A DNA stretch of 16,983 bases from an uncultured Synechococcus sp. (GCA_913040905.1 CAJWIC010000008.1:1-16983); one strand, 5' to 3'; shown: positions 7,031 to 16,727, counted from the first letter of the stretch. The notes: generated by a model from the letters alone, not told the origin. Program-made: numbers and translations.

Positions 7031-7756
7031 TTGGCGCTTCCCGAACAGCTTCTGCTGAGTGATCTGTTGCAGCACACCGTGCGCTGCGACCTTGGCCTCG
7101 ACCATGGCCCTGGCGTGATGGGTTGGATTCATCCACCGGTGCATCGTCTGTTGGGTTGGGTGAGTCGTCCCTCGGCTCTGCGGATGACCCGGGAGGTGTG
7201 GCGTCTGGATCAATGCTGTGGTTTCACCGATCAGCAGGTCTATGTGCGGGGCGAGCCGGCAGTCACCGATCCGGTCACCTTGGAGCGGTTGCCGACCCTG
7301 TTGGAGTCAGATCTCTGTGCCCGTGATGGGGAACGCCTGGGGGCGGTGGTGGATCTGGTGTTCGAGCCCTCGACCGGAGCGATTACCCATTATCTGGTGG
7401 CCCGCAGCGACCCACGCCTTCCGGGCAGCTCCCGCTGGAGGCTGACGCCGGATCGCATCGTGGACCATCAACCCGGCCGGGTGATGACCGCCTTGACCGA
7501 GCTCGATGATCTGCCGCTGACCCGCGCCAGCGTTCGTCAGGATCTGCTCCGCCGCACCCAGCGGTGGCGCGAGCAGTTGCGTGACATGGGCGATCGGGCT
7601 GGTGATCGATTGGAGGGTTGGCTGGATGAACCCCCCTGGGAGGAATCGGAGCGCTCGGAACCGCCACAACCGCGCTCCCAGGACGGTTCTGAGATCTGGG
7701 ATGACGAAGGCTGGCGGGATGGTCGACGACAGCGGGACGAGGATCCCTGGGTCTGA
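7031..7756 (+). CDS. PRC-barrel domain protein next to dnaN
   Basis: The 241-residue protein has no signal peptide or membrane segment and is probably cytoplasmic. Residues about 87-152 look like a PRC-barrel: [20 protein letters not shown], then [16 protein letters not shown] and WRLTPDRIV. The first 75 residues ([31 protein letters not shown]) may be a second, more divergent copy. The C-terminal 60 residues are highly charged and rich in Trp, Pro, Glu and Asp ([30 protein letters not shown]) and probably disordered. The reading frame opens at a TTG at 7031, one base after the dnaN stop, which suggests translational coupling. PRC-barrels occur in RimM and photosynthetic reaction-centre subunits and as ligand or protein adaptors, so no specific function can be assigned. 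The position beside dnaN appears conserved in marine picocyanobacteria (from memory). Confidence 0.8.
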   Translation: MALPEQLLLSDLLQHTVRCDLGLDHGPGVMGWIHPPVHRLLGWVSRPSALRMTREVWRLDQCCGFTDQQVYVRGEPAVTDPVTLERLPTLLESDLCARDGERLGAVVDLVFEPSTGAITHYLVARSDPRLPGSSRWRLTPDRIVDHQPGRVMTALTELDDLPLTRASVRQDLLRRTQRWREQLRDMGDRAGDRLEGWLDEPPWEESERSEPPQPRSQDGSEIWDDEGWRDGRRQRDEDPWV

Positions 7757-7800
7757 TCCGGCCGTCGGCAACACTGGGAACAGCTGCTGGTCAGTCCCGC

Positions 7801-10107
7801 GTGTCCTCCCCTGCCTACGACGTCAGTGCGGCTCTGAAACAGGAAGGTCTCAAACCGTCGGATTGGCAGGAGATCTGTCGACGGCTGGGACGGGAGCCCA
7901 ACCGTGCCGAGTTGGGAATGTTTGGGGTGATGTGGTCCGAACACTGTTGCTACCGCAACTCAAGGCCGTTGTTGCGTGGCTTTCCAACGGACGGACCGCG
8001 GATCCTGGTGGGTCCAGGTGAAAACGCTGGCGTGGTCGATCTGGGGGATGGCCATCGGCTGGCCTTCAAGATTGAAAGTCATAACCACCCATCCGCGGTG
8101 GAGCCCTTCCAAGGTGCCGCCACCGGGGTTGGCGGGATCTTGCGGGACATCTTCACCATGGGAGCCCGACCGATCGCGTTGCTCAACGCGTTGCGTTTCG
8201 GACCGCTGGATGATTCCGTCAATGTCGGTTTGATCGAGGGCGTTGTCGCCGGCATCGCCCATTACGGCAATTGCGTCGGGGTTCCCACCGTGGGCGGTGA
8301 AGTGGCCTTTGATCCCTCCTATGGGGGCAATCCCCTGGTGAATGCCATGGCACTGGGTCTGATGGAGACCGAGGAGATCGTCAAGTCCGGCGCCCAGGGG
8401 GTGGGCAATCCTGTGGTCTACGTCGGCAGCACCACGGGTCGGGATGGCATGGGCGGTGCCAGCTTCGCCAGTGCTGAACTCAGTGCTGACTCCCTGGATG
8501 ACCGTCCTGCGGTTCAGGTGGGTGATCCCTTCCTGGAGAAGGGGTTGATCGAGGCCTGTCTGGAGGCATTCGCCAGTGGTGATGTGGTTGCAGCTCAGGA
8601 CATGGGGGCTGCCGGACTCACCTGCAGCTGTTCGGAGATGGCGGCGAAGGGCGGCCTGGGGGTTGAGCTTGATCTCGATCGGGTTCCGGCTCGCGAAGAC
8701 GGCATGACGGCATACGAGTTCCTGCTTTCGGAATCCCAGGAGCGGATGTTGTTTGTGGTGAAGGCTGGTCGCGAAGACGCACTGATGCAGCGCTTCCGAC
8801 GCTGGGGTCTGCAGGCCGCCGTGGTGGGTCAGGTGTTGCAGGAACCCGTGGTGCGCGTGCTGCATCACGGTGACGTGGCTGCCGAGGTGCCGGCCACTGC
8901 CCTGGCGGATGACACGCCGATCGAGCAGCACGAGCTGTTGCAGGAGCCCCCTGCGGATCTTCTGGAGCTCTGGCAATGGCAGGAGAGTCAGCTGCCTTCC
9001 CTGGAGGACCCGGCGGCTGTTCTGCTGAAGCTTCTGGATGATCCGACCATCGCCAGCAAGCGCTGGGTGCATCGTCAGTACGACCAACAGGTTCTCGCCA
9101 ACACCGTTGTGTCTTCCGGTGCAGCGGATGCAGCGGTGGTGCGTTTGCGGCCTCAGCAGGGAGAGGGATCCATGGCAACCGTGCAGAGGGGGGTGGCCGC
9201 CACGGTGGATTGCCCGAACCGGTGGGTGGCATTGGATCCGGAGCGTGGTGCGCAGGCCGCTGTTGCCGAAGCTGCCCGCAACCTCAGTTGCGTGGGTGCT
9301 GAACCGCTGGCGATCACCGACAACCTCAACTTTCCTTCACCGGAAACCCCGAAGGGCTACTGGCAGCTCGCCATGGCTTGCCGGGGGATTGCGGACGCCT
9401 GCCGTGCTTTCGACACACCGGTCACCGGTGGCAATGTCTCTCTCTACAACGAGACCCGACGCGACGACGGCACACTGCAACCGATTCATCCAACCCCGGT
9501 GATCGGCATGGTCGGGTTGGTGGAGAACATTGAGCGGGTGATCGGTCTGGGTTGGCGCCAACCCGGTGATGCGGTGCTGCTGTTGGGGGTGGCACCGGAT
9601 GAACAGAGCGATGATCGCCTGGGCCTTGCTGGCAGCAGTTATCAGATGCAGGTCAGCGGCGTGTTGGCAGGTCGCCCACCGAGGGTGGACTTCGCGTTGG
9701 AACGTGGGGTTCAGGACGTGTTGCGGCGGGCCATTGCAGCTGGACTGCTGGCCTCCGCACACGACAGCAGTGATGGTGGTCTTGCTATCGCTCTGGCGGA
9801 AAGCAGCATTGCTTCAGGGTTTGGCGTGGCATTGCGCCTTGATGTGTCCTCCGAAGGCCTGACACGGGCCCTGTTCGCTGAAGGTGGTGCTCGGGTGGCG
9901 ATCTCCGTGAAGGCTGAATGCCGGCAGCAGTGGGATCAGCTTGCGGCTGAATCCACGGTTCCCATCACCGACCTCGGTGTCGTGACGGATGGCGAAGCAT
10001 TCCGGATCCAATGCGGCAACAAGGATCTCCAGCTGTCCGTGACTGAACTGAAGCGGGCCCACCAGGAGGGATTGCCGCGTCGGATCGGGGGTGAGGCAGA
10101 ATCCTGA
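7801..10107 (+). CDS. purL: Phosphoribosylformylglycinamidine synthase subunit PurL
   Basis: PurL uses ATP to convert formylglycinamide ribonucleotide to the amidine, step four of de novo purine synthesis, with ammonia delivered by PurQ and with PurS as partner. At 768 residues this is the short, Bacillus-type subunit rather than the 1,300-residue fusion of enteric bacteria, so separate purQ and purS genes are expected outside the window. Visible motifs are [15 protein letters not shown] (His48 in the SEHC motif), [10 protein letters not shown] (about 89-98) with [14 protein letters not shown] after it, [20 protein letters not shown], and in the second half [15 protein letters not shown] and [10 protein letters not shown]. 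The start is the GTG at 7801, 44 bases after the PRC-barrel gene. The 3' end overlaps the longest purF frame by 17 bases. Confidence 0.97.
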   Translation: MSSPAYDVSAALKQEGLKPSDWQEICRRLGREPNRAELGMFGVMWSEHCCYRNSRPLLRGFPTDGPRILVGPGENAGVVDLGDGHRLAFKIESHNHPSAVEPFQGAATGVGGILRDIFTMGARPIALLNALRFGPLDDSVNVGLIEGVVAGIAHYGNCVGVPTVGGEVAFDPSYGGNPLVNAMALGLMETEEIVKSGAQGVGNPVVYVGSTTGRDGMGGASFASAELSADSLDDRPAVQVGDPFLEKGLIEACLEAFASGDVVAAQDMGAAGLTCSCSEMAAKGGLGVELDLDRVPAREDGMTAYEFLLSESQERMLFVVKAGREDALMQRFRRWGLQAAVVGQVLQEPVVRVLHHGDVAAEVPATALADDTPIEQHELLQEPPADLLELWQWQESQLPSLEDPAAVLLKLLDDPTIASKRWVHRQYDQQVLANTVVSSGAADAAVVRLRPQQGEGSMATVQRGVAATVDCPNRWVALDPERGAQAAVAEAARNLSCVGAEPLAITDNLNFPSPETPKGYWQLAMACRGIADACRAFDTPVTGGNVSLYNETRRDDGTLQPIHPTPVIGMVGLVENIERVIGLGWRQPGDAVLLLGVAPDEQSDDRLGLAGSSYQMQVSGVLAGRPPRVDFALERGVQDVLRRAIAAGLLASAHDSSDGGLAIALAESSIASGFGVALRLDVSSEGLTRALFAEGGARVAISVKAECRQQWDQLAAESTVPITDLGVVTDGEAFRIQCGNKDLQLSVTELKRAHQEGLPRRIGGEAES

Positions 10108-11596
10108 AGTAAGTCTGAAGTCGAGGCGCTCGGTGCAGGTGCTGGAGGCGGAGCGTCCCGATCGGATGGAAGAGGCCTGCGGTGTCTTCGCCGTTCTGGC
10201 CGGGGAACAACCGGTGGCGAACCTGGCCTATTTCGGTCTTTACGCGCTGCAGCACCGGGGCCAGGAGTCGGCTGGGATCGCGGTGTTCAACGAGGGCAAG
10301 GTGCGCCTCCACAAGGACATGGGACTGGTCAGCCAGGTGTTTGACCAGGACGTGCTGGCCAGGATGCCTGGAGATCTGGCCATCGGCCATAACCGCTACT
10401 CCACCACGGGCAGCAGCCGGGTGTGCAATGCCCAGCCCGTCGTTTTGATGACCCGGCTGGGGGCCTTTGCCCTCGCCCACAACGGCAATCTGGTGAATGC
10501 CCGCGAATTGCGGGAGCAGTTGGATGACGGCCAGGCTGAATTCACGTCAACCACGGATTCAGAACTGATCGCCTTTGCTGTCCAGCAGGCAGTGGATCGT
10601 GGCCTCGATTGGACAGCCGCCATTGAAGCTGCCCTCAAGCTTTGTCGTGGTGCATTCAGCCTTGTGATCGGAACGCCGGATGGCTTGTTTGCCGTGCGAG
10701 ATGGTCACGGTATTCGTCCCCTGGTGTTCGGCACCCTCGGGGATCCAGCTGCCGGTCACTGGGTGGTGAGCAGTGAGACCTGTGGTTTGGAGATCATCGG
10801 TGCCTGTTATGTGGACGATGTCAAGCCCGGTGAGTTGGTGCGCTTTGAGCTTGGTTCCCCTGATCCCCAGCGTCGGTGCTGGAGTGAAGAGCCGAACCGG
10901 CTGTGCGTGTTCGAGATGATCTATTTCGCCAGGCCTGACAGCCAGTTCTTCGGTGAGTCGCTCTACAGCTACCGCCAGCGCATCGGTCGCACCCTTGCCC
11001 GTGAATCCTGTGTGGATGCTGATCTGGTGATCGGTGTTCCTGATTCAGGGATCCCTGCCGCCATCGGTTTTTCCCAGGAAAGCGGCATCCCCTATGGCGA
11101 TGGTCTGATCAAGAACCGTTACGTCGGTCGCACCTTCATTCAGCCGACCCAGGCGATGCGGGAAGCGGGCATTCGTGTGAAGCTCAACCCTCTGCCGGAT
11201 GTTCTGGCGGGCAAGCGTTTGATCGTGATTGACGATTCGATTGTTCGTGGCACCACCAGTCGCAAATTGGTGATTGCTCTTCGTGATGCCGGTGCCACCG
11301 AGGTGCACATGCGGATCAGTTCTCCTCCGGTCACCCATCCATGCTTCTACGGGATCGACACCGACACCCAGGACCAATTGATTGCGGCACAGATGACCCT
11401 TGAGCAGATCAAGGATCACCTCAAGGTGGACTCGCTTGCCTATCTCAGCAAGGAGGGAATGCTTGAAGCTGCGAAGGCCGAATCAGGCAATTTCTGCAGT
11501 GCCTGTTTCGATGGTGAGTACCCGATCCCCATGGATCAAAAGCTTCTGTCCAGCAAATTGATGATGGAGCCAGCGGGGATAGCCGCGCGTTCCTGA
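10091..11596 (+). CDS. purF: Amidophosphoribosyltransferase
   Basis: PurF makes 5-phosphoribosylamine from PRPP and glutamine, the committed step of purine synthesis. The N-terminal glutaminase begins at the conserved Cys of [10 protein letters not shown] (C30 in this frame), with [12 protein letters not shown] and HNRYSTTG following. The PRPP-binding loop is [11 protein letters not shown] (about 379-389). Four cysteines in family positions (C272, C418, and C469/C472 in CSAC) mark the Bacillus type, which carries a structural 4Fe-4S cluster and a propeptide removed to expose the Cys. The 5' end is uncertain. The longest frame starts at a GTG at 10091 inside purL, but a GTG at 10133 has a well-placed GAGG upstream and would give a 15-residue propeptide. 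An ATG at 10166 would leave four residues. The stop abuts the stop of the convergent topoisomerase gene. Confidence 0.96.
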   Translation: MRQNPEVSLKSRRSVQVLEAERPDRMEEACGVFAVLAGEQPVANLAYFGLYALQHRGQESAGIAVFNEGKVRLHKDMGLVSQVFDQDVLARMPGDLAIGHNRYSTTGSSRVCNAQPVVLMTRLGAFALAHNGNLVNARELREQLDDGQAEFTSTTDSELIAFAVQQAVDRGLDWTAAIEAALKLCRGAFSLVIGTPDGLFAVRDGHGIRPLVFGTLGDPAAGHWVVSSETCGLEIIGACYVDDVKPGELVRFELGSPDPQRRCWSEEPNRLCVFEMIYFARPDSQFFGESLYSYRQRIGRTLARESCVDADLVIGVPDSGIPAAIGFSQESGIPYGDGLIKNRYVGRTFIQPTQAMREAGIRVKLNPLPDVLAGKRLIVIDDSIVRGTTSRKLVIALRDAGATEVHMRISSPPVTHPCFYGIDTDTQDQLIAAQMTLEQIKDHLKVDSLAYLSKEGMLEAAKAESGNFCSACFDGEYPIPMDQKLLSSKLMMEPAGIAARS

Positions 11597-11603
11597 TCAG
11601 GAA
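11590..11603. repeat. 14-bp palindrome at the purF / topoisomerase stop-stop junction
   Basis: TTCCTGATCAGGAA is a perfect palindrome centred exactly between two stop codons: TGA of purF (11594-11596) and TGA of the minus-strand topoisomerase gene (TCA at 11597-11599). Both genes end with a TCC serine codon before TGA, which generates much of the symmetry. No T-tract follows on either side, so this is not a standard intrinsic terminator. Confidence 0.8.
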
Positions 11604-14071
11604 TTCTGCAGGGCAACCACGGAAACAATCTGTTCTCCGCTCTCCAGATTCAGTTGATCGATCCAGCTCTCGCCAGCTTCCGAAAGGTCCACAGCAGCCG
11701 CGTCCAGCCGTCCATGACGTTTTTGATCGGTCACGATCCCGGCCAGGGCCGCTCCGGAACACAGACCAACCACGCCATCCTCATCTGAACTGAGGGCCAC
11801 CGCCATCATCCCCAGATCTCCGCGTTGGCAACGCCGTAGGGGAGTGACGTCGATTCGCGTCATCTGACCCTGACGGCTCACCAGCAGCAGGGTTGGATCC
11901 GTTTCAGCAACGTTGATGGCCAGGCTGCCCACCAGTTCTTCCCCTGGAAGCAGACGCATGGTCATCGGTCCCTGGGCCAGGCGCCCCATTTTGGGCAGGA
12001 CGGAATCATTCACCGGCAGCCTCAGCAAACGCCCCATGCTGCTGACCAGCACCAGGTCGCTGTGTTCACGACAGATCACAGCTGAACAAAGGCGCACTCC
12101 TTCCTTCAGTTTCACCATGCTGGTGGCTCGGCCGGAAAGATCCAGAACCTCCGTCAGGGGAAGTCGTTTGAAACGTCCATCACTGCTGAGCAGGCCAAGA
12201 CTCAGCTCCGAGCAGTCTCCGGTCGGGAGTTGTGTGATGGCGATCAGGGGATCGCCGTCCAGTCCACTGGGTAGAAATTTGTCCAGGGATCCAGGCTGTT
12301 GACCGGCGAATTCCCAACGGATCAACGCGACTCGACCACTGGCACTCACCCCGAGAAGCCGCGGTGATGGTTCGATCGGAAGAATGAGCTGTGCCGGTGA
12401 GGGATGGTCACCTACCGGACAGGCTTCCGACAGGTGCATGCGGCCCAGCACCTGGGGGCTCACCACCTTCACCTGTCCATCAGCCTGGATCAGCAGGCGG
12501 GCATCGGCGGGAAGTGCTGCCAGGGCCTGCTGACGCAGCAGTTCGGTGTTGGGTCGCTGACTGGCGGCCCGTTCAGCGATGAGGGCATCGCCGCCCTCCA
12601 CCAGGCGTGTCCGACGCGGTGTGCTGAAGCGTTTTTTCAACGTCTTCAGTTCATCGACCATGGCATCAAGCAACTGATCGCGGTTGTCCAGCAACAGGCG
12701 CAGACGCTCCCGCTCCGCTCGTAACTCCTCCAGTTCCTGTCGCAAACTTTCCTGTTCGAGACCCGTCAAGCGGCGCAGTGGCATCGCCAGAACGGCGTCG
12801 GCCTGTCGATCACTGAGATCGAGGTGCACCATTAGGCTGGCTCGCGCAGAGGCGGCATCCCGGGCCTCCTGAATCATGCTGATCACCGCTTGAAGGTTGT
12901 TCAGCGCAGTGATCAGGCCGTCGACCACCTCGAGTCGATCCTCTGTTTTGCGCAGGGCATGGCTGGTGCGCCGGATCAGGGTCAGTTCCCTGTAATCAAG
13001 GAATGTCTGCAGCAACTGGCGCAAGGAGAGCTGGCGTGGTTGCCCATCCACAAGTGCCAGCAGGATGGCCCCGAAATTGCTTTGCAGTGCAGTGCGCCGC
13101 TGCAGGTCTGCCAGCACCTTGGTTGGATCGGCATCACGGCGCAGTTCCACCAGCACCCGCATTCCATCGCGGTCACTTTCATCGCGGATGTCGGCGATGC
13201 CGCCGATCTTGCCGTCGTTGACAGATTCAGCCAGTTTTTCAATCCAGCCCGCTTTGCTCAGCTGATACGGAAGTTCCGTGACCACAACGGCATTGCGTTT
13301 ATGACGACCTTTCCCCGGTTGCACCTCTTCGATGTGGGCAACCCCTCGCATCGGGATGCTGCCGCGTCCGACCAGGTAGGTGTCGCGTAATCCACTGCTC
13401 AGCAGCACCTCCCCACCCGTGGGGAAATCAGGTCCTGGAATGAGTTTCAGCAGTTTGTCGTCGCTCAGTTCCGGCTGACGAATCAAGGCCACCAGGCCAT
13501 CCACCACTTCACCGAGGTTGTGGGGAGGGATGCTGGTGGCCATGCCGACGGCAATGCCGGAACAACCGTTCAGCAAAAGGAAGGGCAGCTGTGCCGGCAG
13601 AACTGTGGGTTCCTGCTGAGACCCATCGAAATTCGGCGCAAAATCAACGGTGTCATCACCGATCTCCTCGAGCAGCGCCTGGTGGGCGATCGGAGCAAGC
13701 CGCGTTTCGGTGTATCGCATGGCTGCCGGCGGATCGTCGTCGACGGATCCGAAGTTTCCGTGGCCATCCAGCAGTGGATGCCGGCTCGCAAAGGTCTGAA
13801 CCAGCCGCACCAAGGCGTCGTACACCGCCTGATCGCCGTGGGGGTGGTACTTACCGAGAACATCGCCGACGACGCGAGCGCACTTCCGATAAGGCCGGTC
13901 TGGGGTCAACCCCAGTTCCTGCATGGCATAGAGAATCCGACGTTGAACCGGTTTCAGGCCATCGCGGGCATCGGGCAGGGCCCGGCCCACGATCACACTC
14001 ATGGCGTATTCGAGGTAAGAGCGCTGCATCTCCTGATGCAGCGCAATCGATTCAACGCGCTCCTCAGCCAT
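11597..14071 (-). CDS. Type IIA topoisomerase subunit A (ParC/GyrA-like)
   Basis: This 824-residue protein is the DNA-breaking subunit of DNA gyrase or topoisomerase IV. The N-terminus has [20 protein letters not shown], the helix-turn-helix [13 protein letters not shown] and the active-site tyrosine Y120 in [13 protein letters not shown] middle coiled coil runs through [20 protein letters not shown], and a C-terminal beta-pinwheel of diverged repeats follows. I cannot find the GyrA box (QRRGGKG-like) that gyrase needs for wrapping and supercoiling. It is therefore more ParC-like, and many cyanobacteria also carry a canonical gyrA elsewhere. The position equivalent to E. coli GyrA Ser83 is Gln81. 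The ATG at 14071 ([15 protein letters not shown]) fits the family. It is the last gene of the queG-TPR-topoisomerase run, 45 bases after the TPR gene. Whether it works with GyrB or a ParE cannot be seen here. Confidence 0.92.
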   Translation of the reverse strand: MAEERVESIALHQEMQRSYLEYAMSVIVGRALPDARDGLKPVQRRILYAMQELGLTPDRPYRKCARVVGDVLGKYHPHGDQAVYDALVRLVQTFASRHPLLDGHGNFGSVDDDPPAAMRYTETRLAPIAHQALLEEIGDDTVDFAPNFDGSQQEPTVLPAQLPFLLLNGCSGIAVGMATSIPPHNLGEVVDGLVALIRQPELSDDKLLKLIPGPDFPTGGEVLLSSGLRDTYLVGRGSIPMRGVAHIEEVQPGKGRHKRNAVVVTELPYQLSKAGWIEKLAESVNDGKIGGIADIRDESDRDGMRVLVELRRDADPTKVLADLQRRTALQSNFGAILLALVDGQPRQLSLRQLLQTFLDYRELTLIRRTSHALRKTEDRLEVVDGLITALNNLQAVISMIQEARDAASARASLMVHLDLSDRQADAVLAMPLRRLTGLEQESLRQELEELRAERERLRLLLDNRDQLLDAMVDELKTLKKRFSTPRRTRLVEGGDALIAERAASQRPNTELLRQQALAALPADARLLIQADGQVKVVSPQVLGRMHLSEACPVGDHPSPAQLILPIEPSPRLLGVSASGRVALIRWEFAGQQPGSLDKFLPSGLDGDPLIAITQLPTGDCSELSLGLLSSDGRFKRLPLTEVLDLSGRATSMVKLKEGVRLCSAVICREHSDLVLVSSMGRLLRLPVNDSVLPKMGRLAQGPMTMRLLPGEELVGSLAINVAETDPTLLLVSRQGQMTRIDVTPLRRCQRGDLGMMAVALSSDEDGVVGLCSGAALAGIVTDQKRHGRLDAAAVDLSEAGESWIDQLNLESGEQIVSVVALQNS

Positions 14072-14116
14072 GTCGTCCGCCGGACCAGTCGCGGAAGGCG
14101 CTCAGCCTACAGATGT

Positions 14117-14998
14117 TCACTGACGTTTTTTCCAGGTGGCGTTCGCCTGGGCCCGTTCAACACTGCTGGCCATCTCCGGCGAAGCCAGAAGCTCGGCTGC
14201 GGCCTGGCGGATTTTGAAGCCCCAGAGTTGTTCCGTTTGATGGGGGGTCAGAACGTAATTGGGCTCTTTGTTAAGGGCCTCACGAGCCATCTTCAAGGGA
14301 ACCTCAGAATCATCCCCCTGTTGGTGGAGTGCTGCTGCGAGAGCGAGTAATGGTTCAGCGTTTTCTTCGATCCTGAGCACAGCTCGCCAGCGCCGGATCG
14401 CCTCATCGCTGTTTCCCATCTCGTACAACACGAGGGCCTGGTTGTTGAGTGCTTCCCAGAAGTCCGGTTTCAGAGTGGTGGCTTGTTCAAAGGAGTCCAG
14501 GGCGCTGGATAGATCGTCCATCATGATCCGGGCATTGCCGAGATCGAAGTAAGCAGCAGGGTTTTTGGGATCAAGCTCCAGTCCCCGCTGAATCAGAGGA
14601 ACGGCCTCCTCCGGTCGCTCGTCCCTCAGAGCAAGAGCACCTTGAGCAAACCAGAGGCCCGCCTTGTCTGGATTGAGCTCCTTGGCACGGGCCAGGGACT
14701 GGCCGGCCTTTTCAAGGTCGTTACTGCGCAGTTGCGCTTCAGCCAGGATCGACCAGAGCCGTTCATCCTGCGGATCCAGACGCACAGCCAAGGCCGCCAA
14801 TTTTGCCGATTGCTCCGGTTGACCCATCTGAAGCAACTGGGCTGCCGTCCGTCCGATCCCGAGGGCCGATCGCTTCAGTTCTTCTGAACTCGGGACGTAG
14901 ACGTAGGGAGTGATTGCTTGAGCAGACGGCGCACCAGCCAAGGCTGCGATGCTGAGCAATGCAGCCAGGAAGCGTTCACGAATCCTGTTGATCGGCAC
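14117..14998 (-). CDS. Secreted tetratricopeptide-repeat (TPR) protein
   Basis: The 293-residue product starts with a likely signal peptide (RIRERF, then LAALLSIAALAGAPSAQA, cleavage near residue 28) and should act in the periplasm or thylakoid lumen. After it come about five TPR units of 34 residues, at roughly 50-77, 81-111, 115-145, 149-179 and 183-213. Typical repeat ends are AVRLDPQDERLW, AKELNPDKAGLW, GLELDPKNPAAYFDLGNA and ATTLKPDFWEALNNQALVLYEMG. A helical C-terminal tail (ELLASPEMASSVERAQA) follows. TPRs are protein-interaction scaffolds, so the partner and function are unknown. The start is the GTG at 14998, 20 bases after the queG stop. The close spacing to queG and to the topoisomerase gene suggests one minus-strand transcript. 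Confidence 0.85.
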   Translation of the reverse strand: MPINRIRERFLAALLSIAALAGAPSAQAITPYVYVPSSEELKRSALGIGRTAAQLLQMGQPEQSAKLAALAVRLDPQDERLWSILAEAQLRSNDLEKAGQSLARAKELNPDKAGLWFAQGALALRDERPEEAVPLIQRGLELDPKNPAAYFDLGNARIMMDDLSSALDSFEQATTLKPDFWEALNNQALVLYEMGNSDEAIRRWRAVLRIEENAEPLLALAAALHQQGDDSEVPLKMAREALNKEPNYVLTPHQTEQLWGFKIRQAAAELLASPEMASSVERAQANATWKKRQ

Positions 14999-15018
14999 GC
15001 GTTGAGCTCAGGGATGTT

Positions 15019-15984
15019 TCAAAGGGTAGAGGGAGGATCCGGCTGTGCCGCCGCAGCGTTGCGTCGCCACATCCAGGGTTTGATGCGGCGCAGCGCCGAA
15101 CCCTGCAAGTTGGTGTTCCAGGTTGCGTCGTCCCAACTGTCCAGCTTTTCCCTGTCGAGATTGAGAAGCCAGGGGCGTGGTTGCAGCTCAGGGTCAGCGC
15201 TGCTCGGCAATTGCTTGTGGTTCCATGGGCAGACCTCCTGGCAGATGTCGCAGCCGGCGACCCAGGGGCCGAGGGCACTGGCGATTTGATCGGGAAGTTC
15301 GGCGTCTCGATTTTCGATTGTGTGATAAGCGATGCATCGGCGGGAATCAACAACGAAGGGTTCCGTGATGGCGTCTGTCGGACAGGCATCCATACAGGCC
15401 CTGCAGCGACCGCAGAGACTGCGGGCCGGCTCATCCGGTTCAAGATCCAGGTCGGTGAGCAGGTGGCCGATCACCAGCCACGATCCCTGGTGGCTGGTGA
15501 TGAGGTTGCTGTGTTTTCCGATCCAGCCCAGACCGGCTTCCTCCGCCCAGGCCTTGTCCAGCAACGGAGTGGAATCAACGCACGCTCGCCATCTGCAGTC
15601 CGGTCGCTGGTCGGACAACCAACGGCCCACCCGGCGGAGTCGCTGATCCACCACCCGGTGGTAATCCCGTCCCCACCCATAACGAGCAACGCGAAGTGAC
15701 CCTGGTGTTGCTTGCACGTCCACGTAATAGTTGAGTCCCACGGCAAGAAGGCTGCGGGCTCCATCCAGCAGGGTTGTCGGGTCCTTTCTGCGGGGTGCGG
15801 CCATCCAGCCCATGTCCGCTTGATGACCGGCTTCGAGCCAACGCTCCAATGCAGCCGTTCTGAGCTGGAGTCGCGTACTTCCGGGAAGCCGCGCGATTCC
15901 AACCGGTGAAAATCCCTCGGTTTGGGCCCGTTGCTTCAGGGCCTGACCCAGCGGCTGATCAGAGTTGATTGGCAGCTCCGACAT
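15019..15984 (-). CDS. queG: Epoxyqueuosine reductase
   Basis: QueG is a cobalamin-dependent iron-sulfur enzyme that reduces epoxyqueuosine to queuosine in the wobble position of GUN tRNAs, the last step of queuosine synthesis. The protein has 321 residues from the ATG at 15984 (SELPINSDQPLGQALK). The catalytic aspartate region is ACVDSTPLLDKAWA (D137), followed by GLGWIGKHSNLI. Two 4Fe-4S clusters are bound by C191, C194, C197, C201 (CGRCRACMDACP) and C217, C245, C248, C252 (GCDICQEVCPWN). The open frame continues upstream to 16170, but the extra residues have no family likeness and would overlap the divergent membrane-protein gene. Cobalamin dependence fits marine Synechococcus, which make a pseudo-B12. 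It is the first gene of the minus-strand cluster. Confidence 0.95.
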   Translation of the reverse strand: MSELPINSDQPLGQALKQRAQTEGFSPVGIARLPGSTRLQLRTAALERWLEAGHQADMGWMAAPRRKDPTTLLDGARSLLAVGLNYYVDVQATPGSLRVARYGWGRDYHRVVDQRLRRVGRWLSDQRPDCRWRACVDSTPLLDKAWAEEAGLGWIGKHSNLITSHQGSWLVIGHLLTDLDLEPDEPARSLCGRCRACMDACPTDAITEPFVVDSRRCIAYHTIENRDAELPDQIASALGPWVAGCDICQEVCPWNHKQLPSSADPELQPRPWLLNLDREKLDSWDDATWNTNLQGSALRRIKPWMWRRNAAAAQPDPPSTL

Positions 15985-16018
15985 CACACCTAGGATCGCC
16001 GGACAGGAGCATTGTCGC

Positions 16019-16678
16019 GTGGCTGCAACGGAAACGGGCGCAGGGAACAGCCGTCTGGCACCGCTGCTGCGCTGGCTCGGCCTCACCATGGTGGTGATTC
16101 TGTTGCTGCAGTTAGCCGCCGTTCTGGTGGGGATCGACTGGTCCGACGACACAACGCGTCCCCAGGTCACTGGCCCGCTGGTCGCTCTTGCTCCTCTGGG
16201 TTTTCTGGGGTTGCTGGTGGCCTTGATGGGTTCACGGTTCGAGATTCCCCAGCGTCGCCAAACTCCCCTGCGGTGGCTGATCTGTTGCCTGTCAACTCTG
16301 TTGGCCCTGGGAATGTTGGTGGCGATTCCGTTCTCCCTCGATCGAGGAGCCGGCGATCCAGTCGAGGCCGAGAACCTCGAGCAGGGCCGTCAGGCCCTCC
16401 AGGAAGCCAGGCAATTCCGGGACGACGCCCAACGGGTCAAGGCGGTTGGTGAACAGTTGGCACAGGCTGGTCAGCTGGCAGCGGATGCCAGCGACGACGA
16501 CAAGATCAAGGCTGCCGAAACCCTGATTGATGAGCAGATCGCTCAGATGGATCAGCAGCTGAAACGGGTGGAGGGTCAACAGAAGCGCCAGAGTCAGCAA
16601 CGATTGATCGGCGGCACAGCAAGTGCCGCTGTTCTGGCCGTGGCCTTTGTCCTGCTCGCGCTCACGGCGGTGCTCTGA
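16019..16678 (+). CDS. HpsJ-like integral membrane protein
   Basis: The 219-residue protein has four predicted membrane segments: about 22-39 (LTMVVILLLQLAAVLVGI), 52-71 (GPLVALAPLGFLGLLVALMG), 85-105 (WLICCLSTLLALGMLVAIPF) and 196-218 near the C-terminus (SAAVLAVAFVLLALTAVL). Between the third and last lies a Gln- and Ala-rich helical or coiled-coil stretch of about 85 residues (LEQGRQALQEARQFRDD, then DEQIAQMDQQLKRVEGQQ). This layout resembles the cyanobacterial HpsJ family, linked to polysaccharide secretion in filamentous species, but that is a likeness from memory and not firm. I chose the GTG at 16019 because AGGAG precedes it by about 9 bases; a TTG at 15965 would overlap queG. It is divergent from queG with 34 bases between the two starts. 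Confidence 0.78.
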   Translation: MAATETGAGNSRLAPLLRWLGLTMVVILLLQLAAVLVGIDWSDDTTRPQVTGPLVALAPLGFLGLLVALMGSRFEIPQRRQTPLRWLICCLSTLLALGMLVAIPFSLDRGAGDPVEAENLEQGRQALQEARQFRDDAQRVKAVGEQLAQAGQLAADASDDDKIKAAETLIDEQIAQMDQQLKRVEGQQKRQSQQRLIGGTASAAVLAVAFVLLALTAVL

Positions 16679-16727
16679 TCGCTGGTTAGGTTGGTCTGAC
16701 TTAATCGACCCCAGGCGCAGAGGCTCC

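Noticed and set aside
7031..7756. Sliding-clamp binding motif in the PRC-barrel protein (QLLLS near the N-terminus, QDLLRR near 170)
   Set aside because: Neither matches the QLxLF-type consensus at the aromatic positions; such short resemblances are expected by chance in a Leu-rich protein.
7960..9087. 375-residue open frame antisense to purL
   Set aside because: It lies wholly inside purL, has no domain or start signal, and has the odd His/Gln-rich composition typical of shadow frames.
13520..14350. 276-residue plus-strand open frame spanning the topoisomerase start and the TPR gene 3' end
   Set aside because: It crosses two well-supported minus-strand genes and encodes nothing recognisable; the 45-base gap between them is too small to hold a gene of its own.
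5985..16170. Upstream extension of queG to 16170 and of the HpsJ-like gene to 15965
   Set aside because: The extensions overlap each other on opposite strands, and neither has family likeness; the inner starts at 15984 and 16019 have better context.
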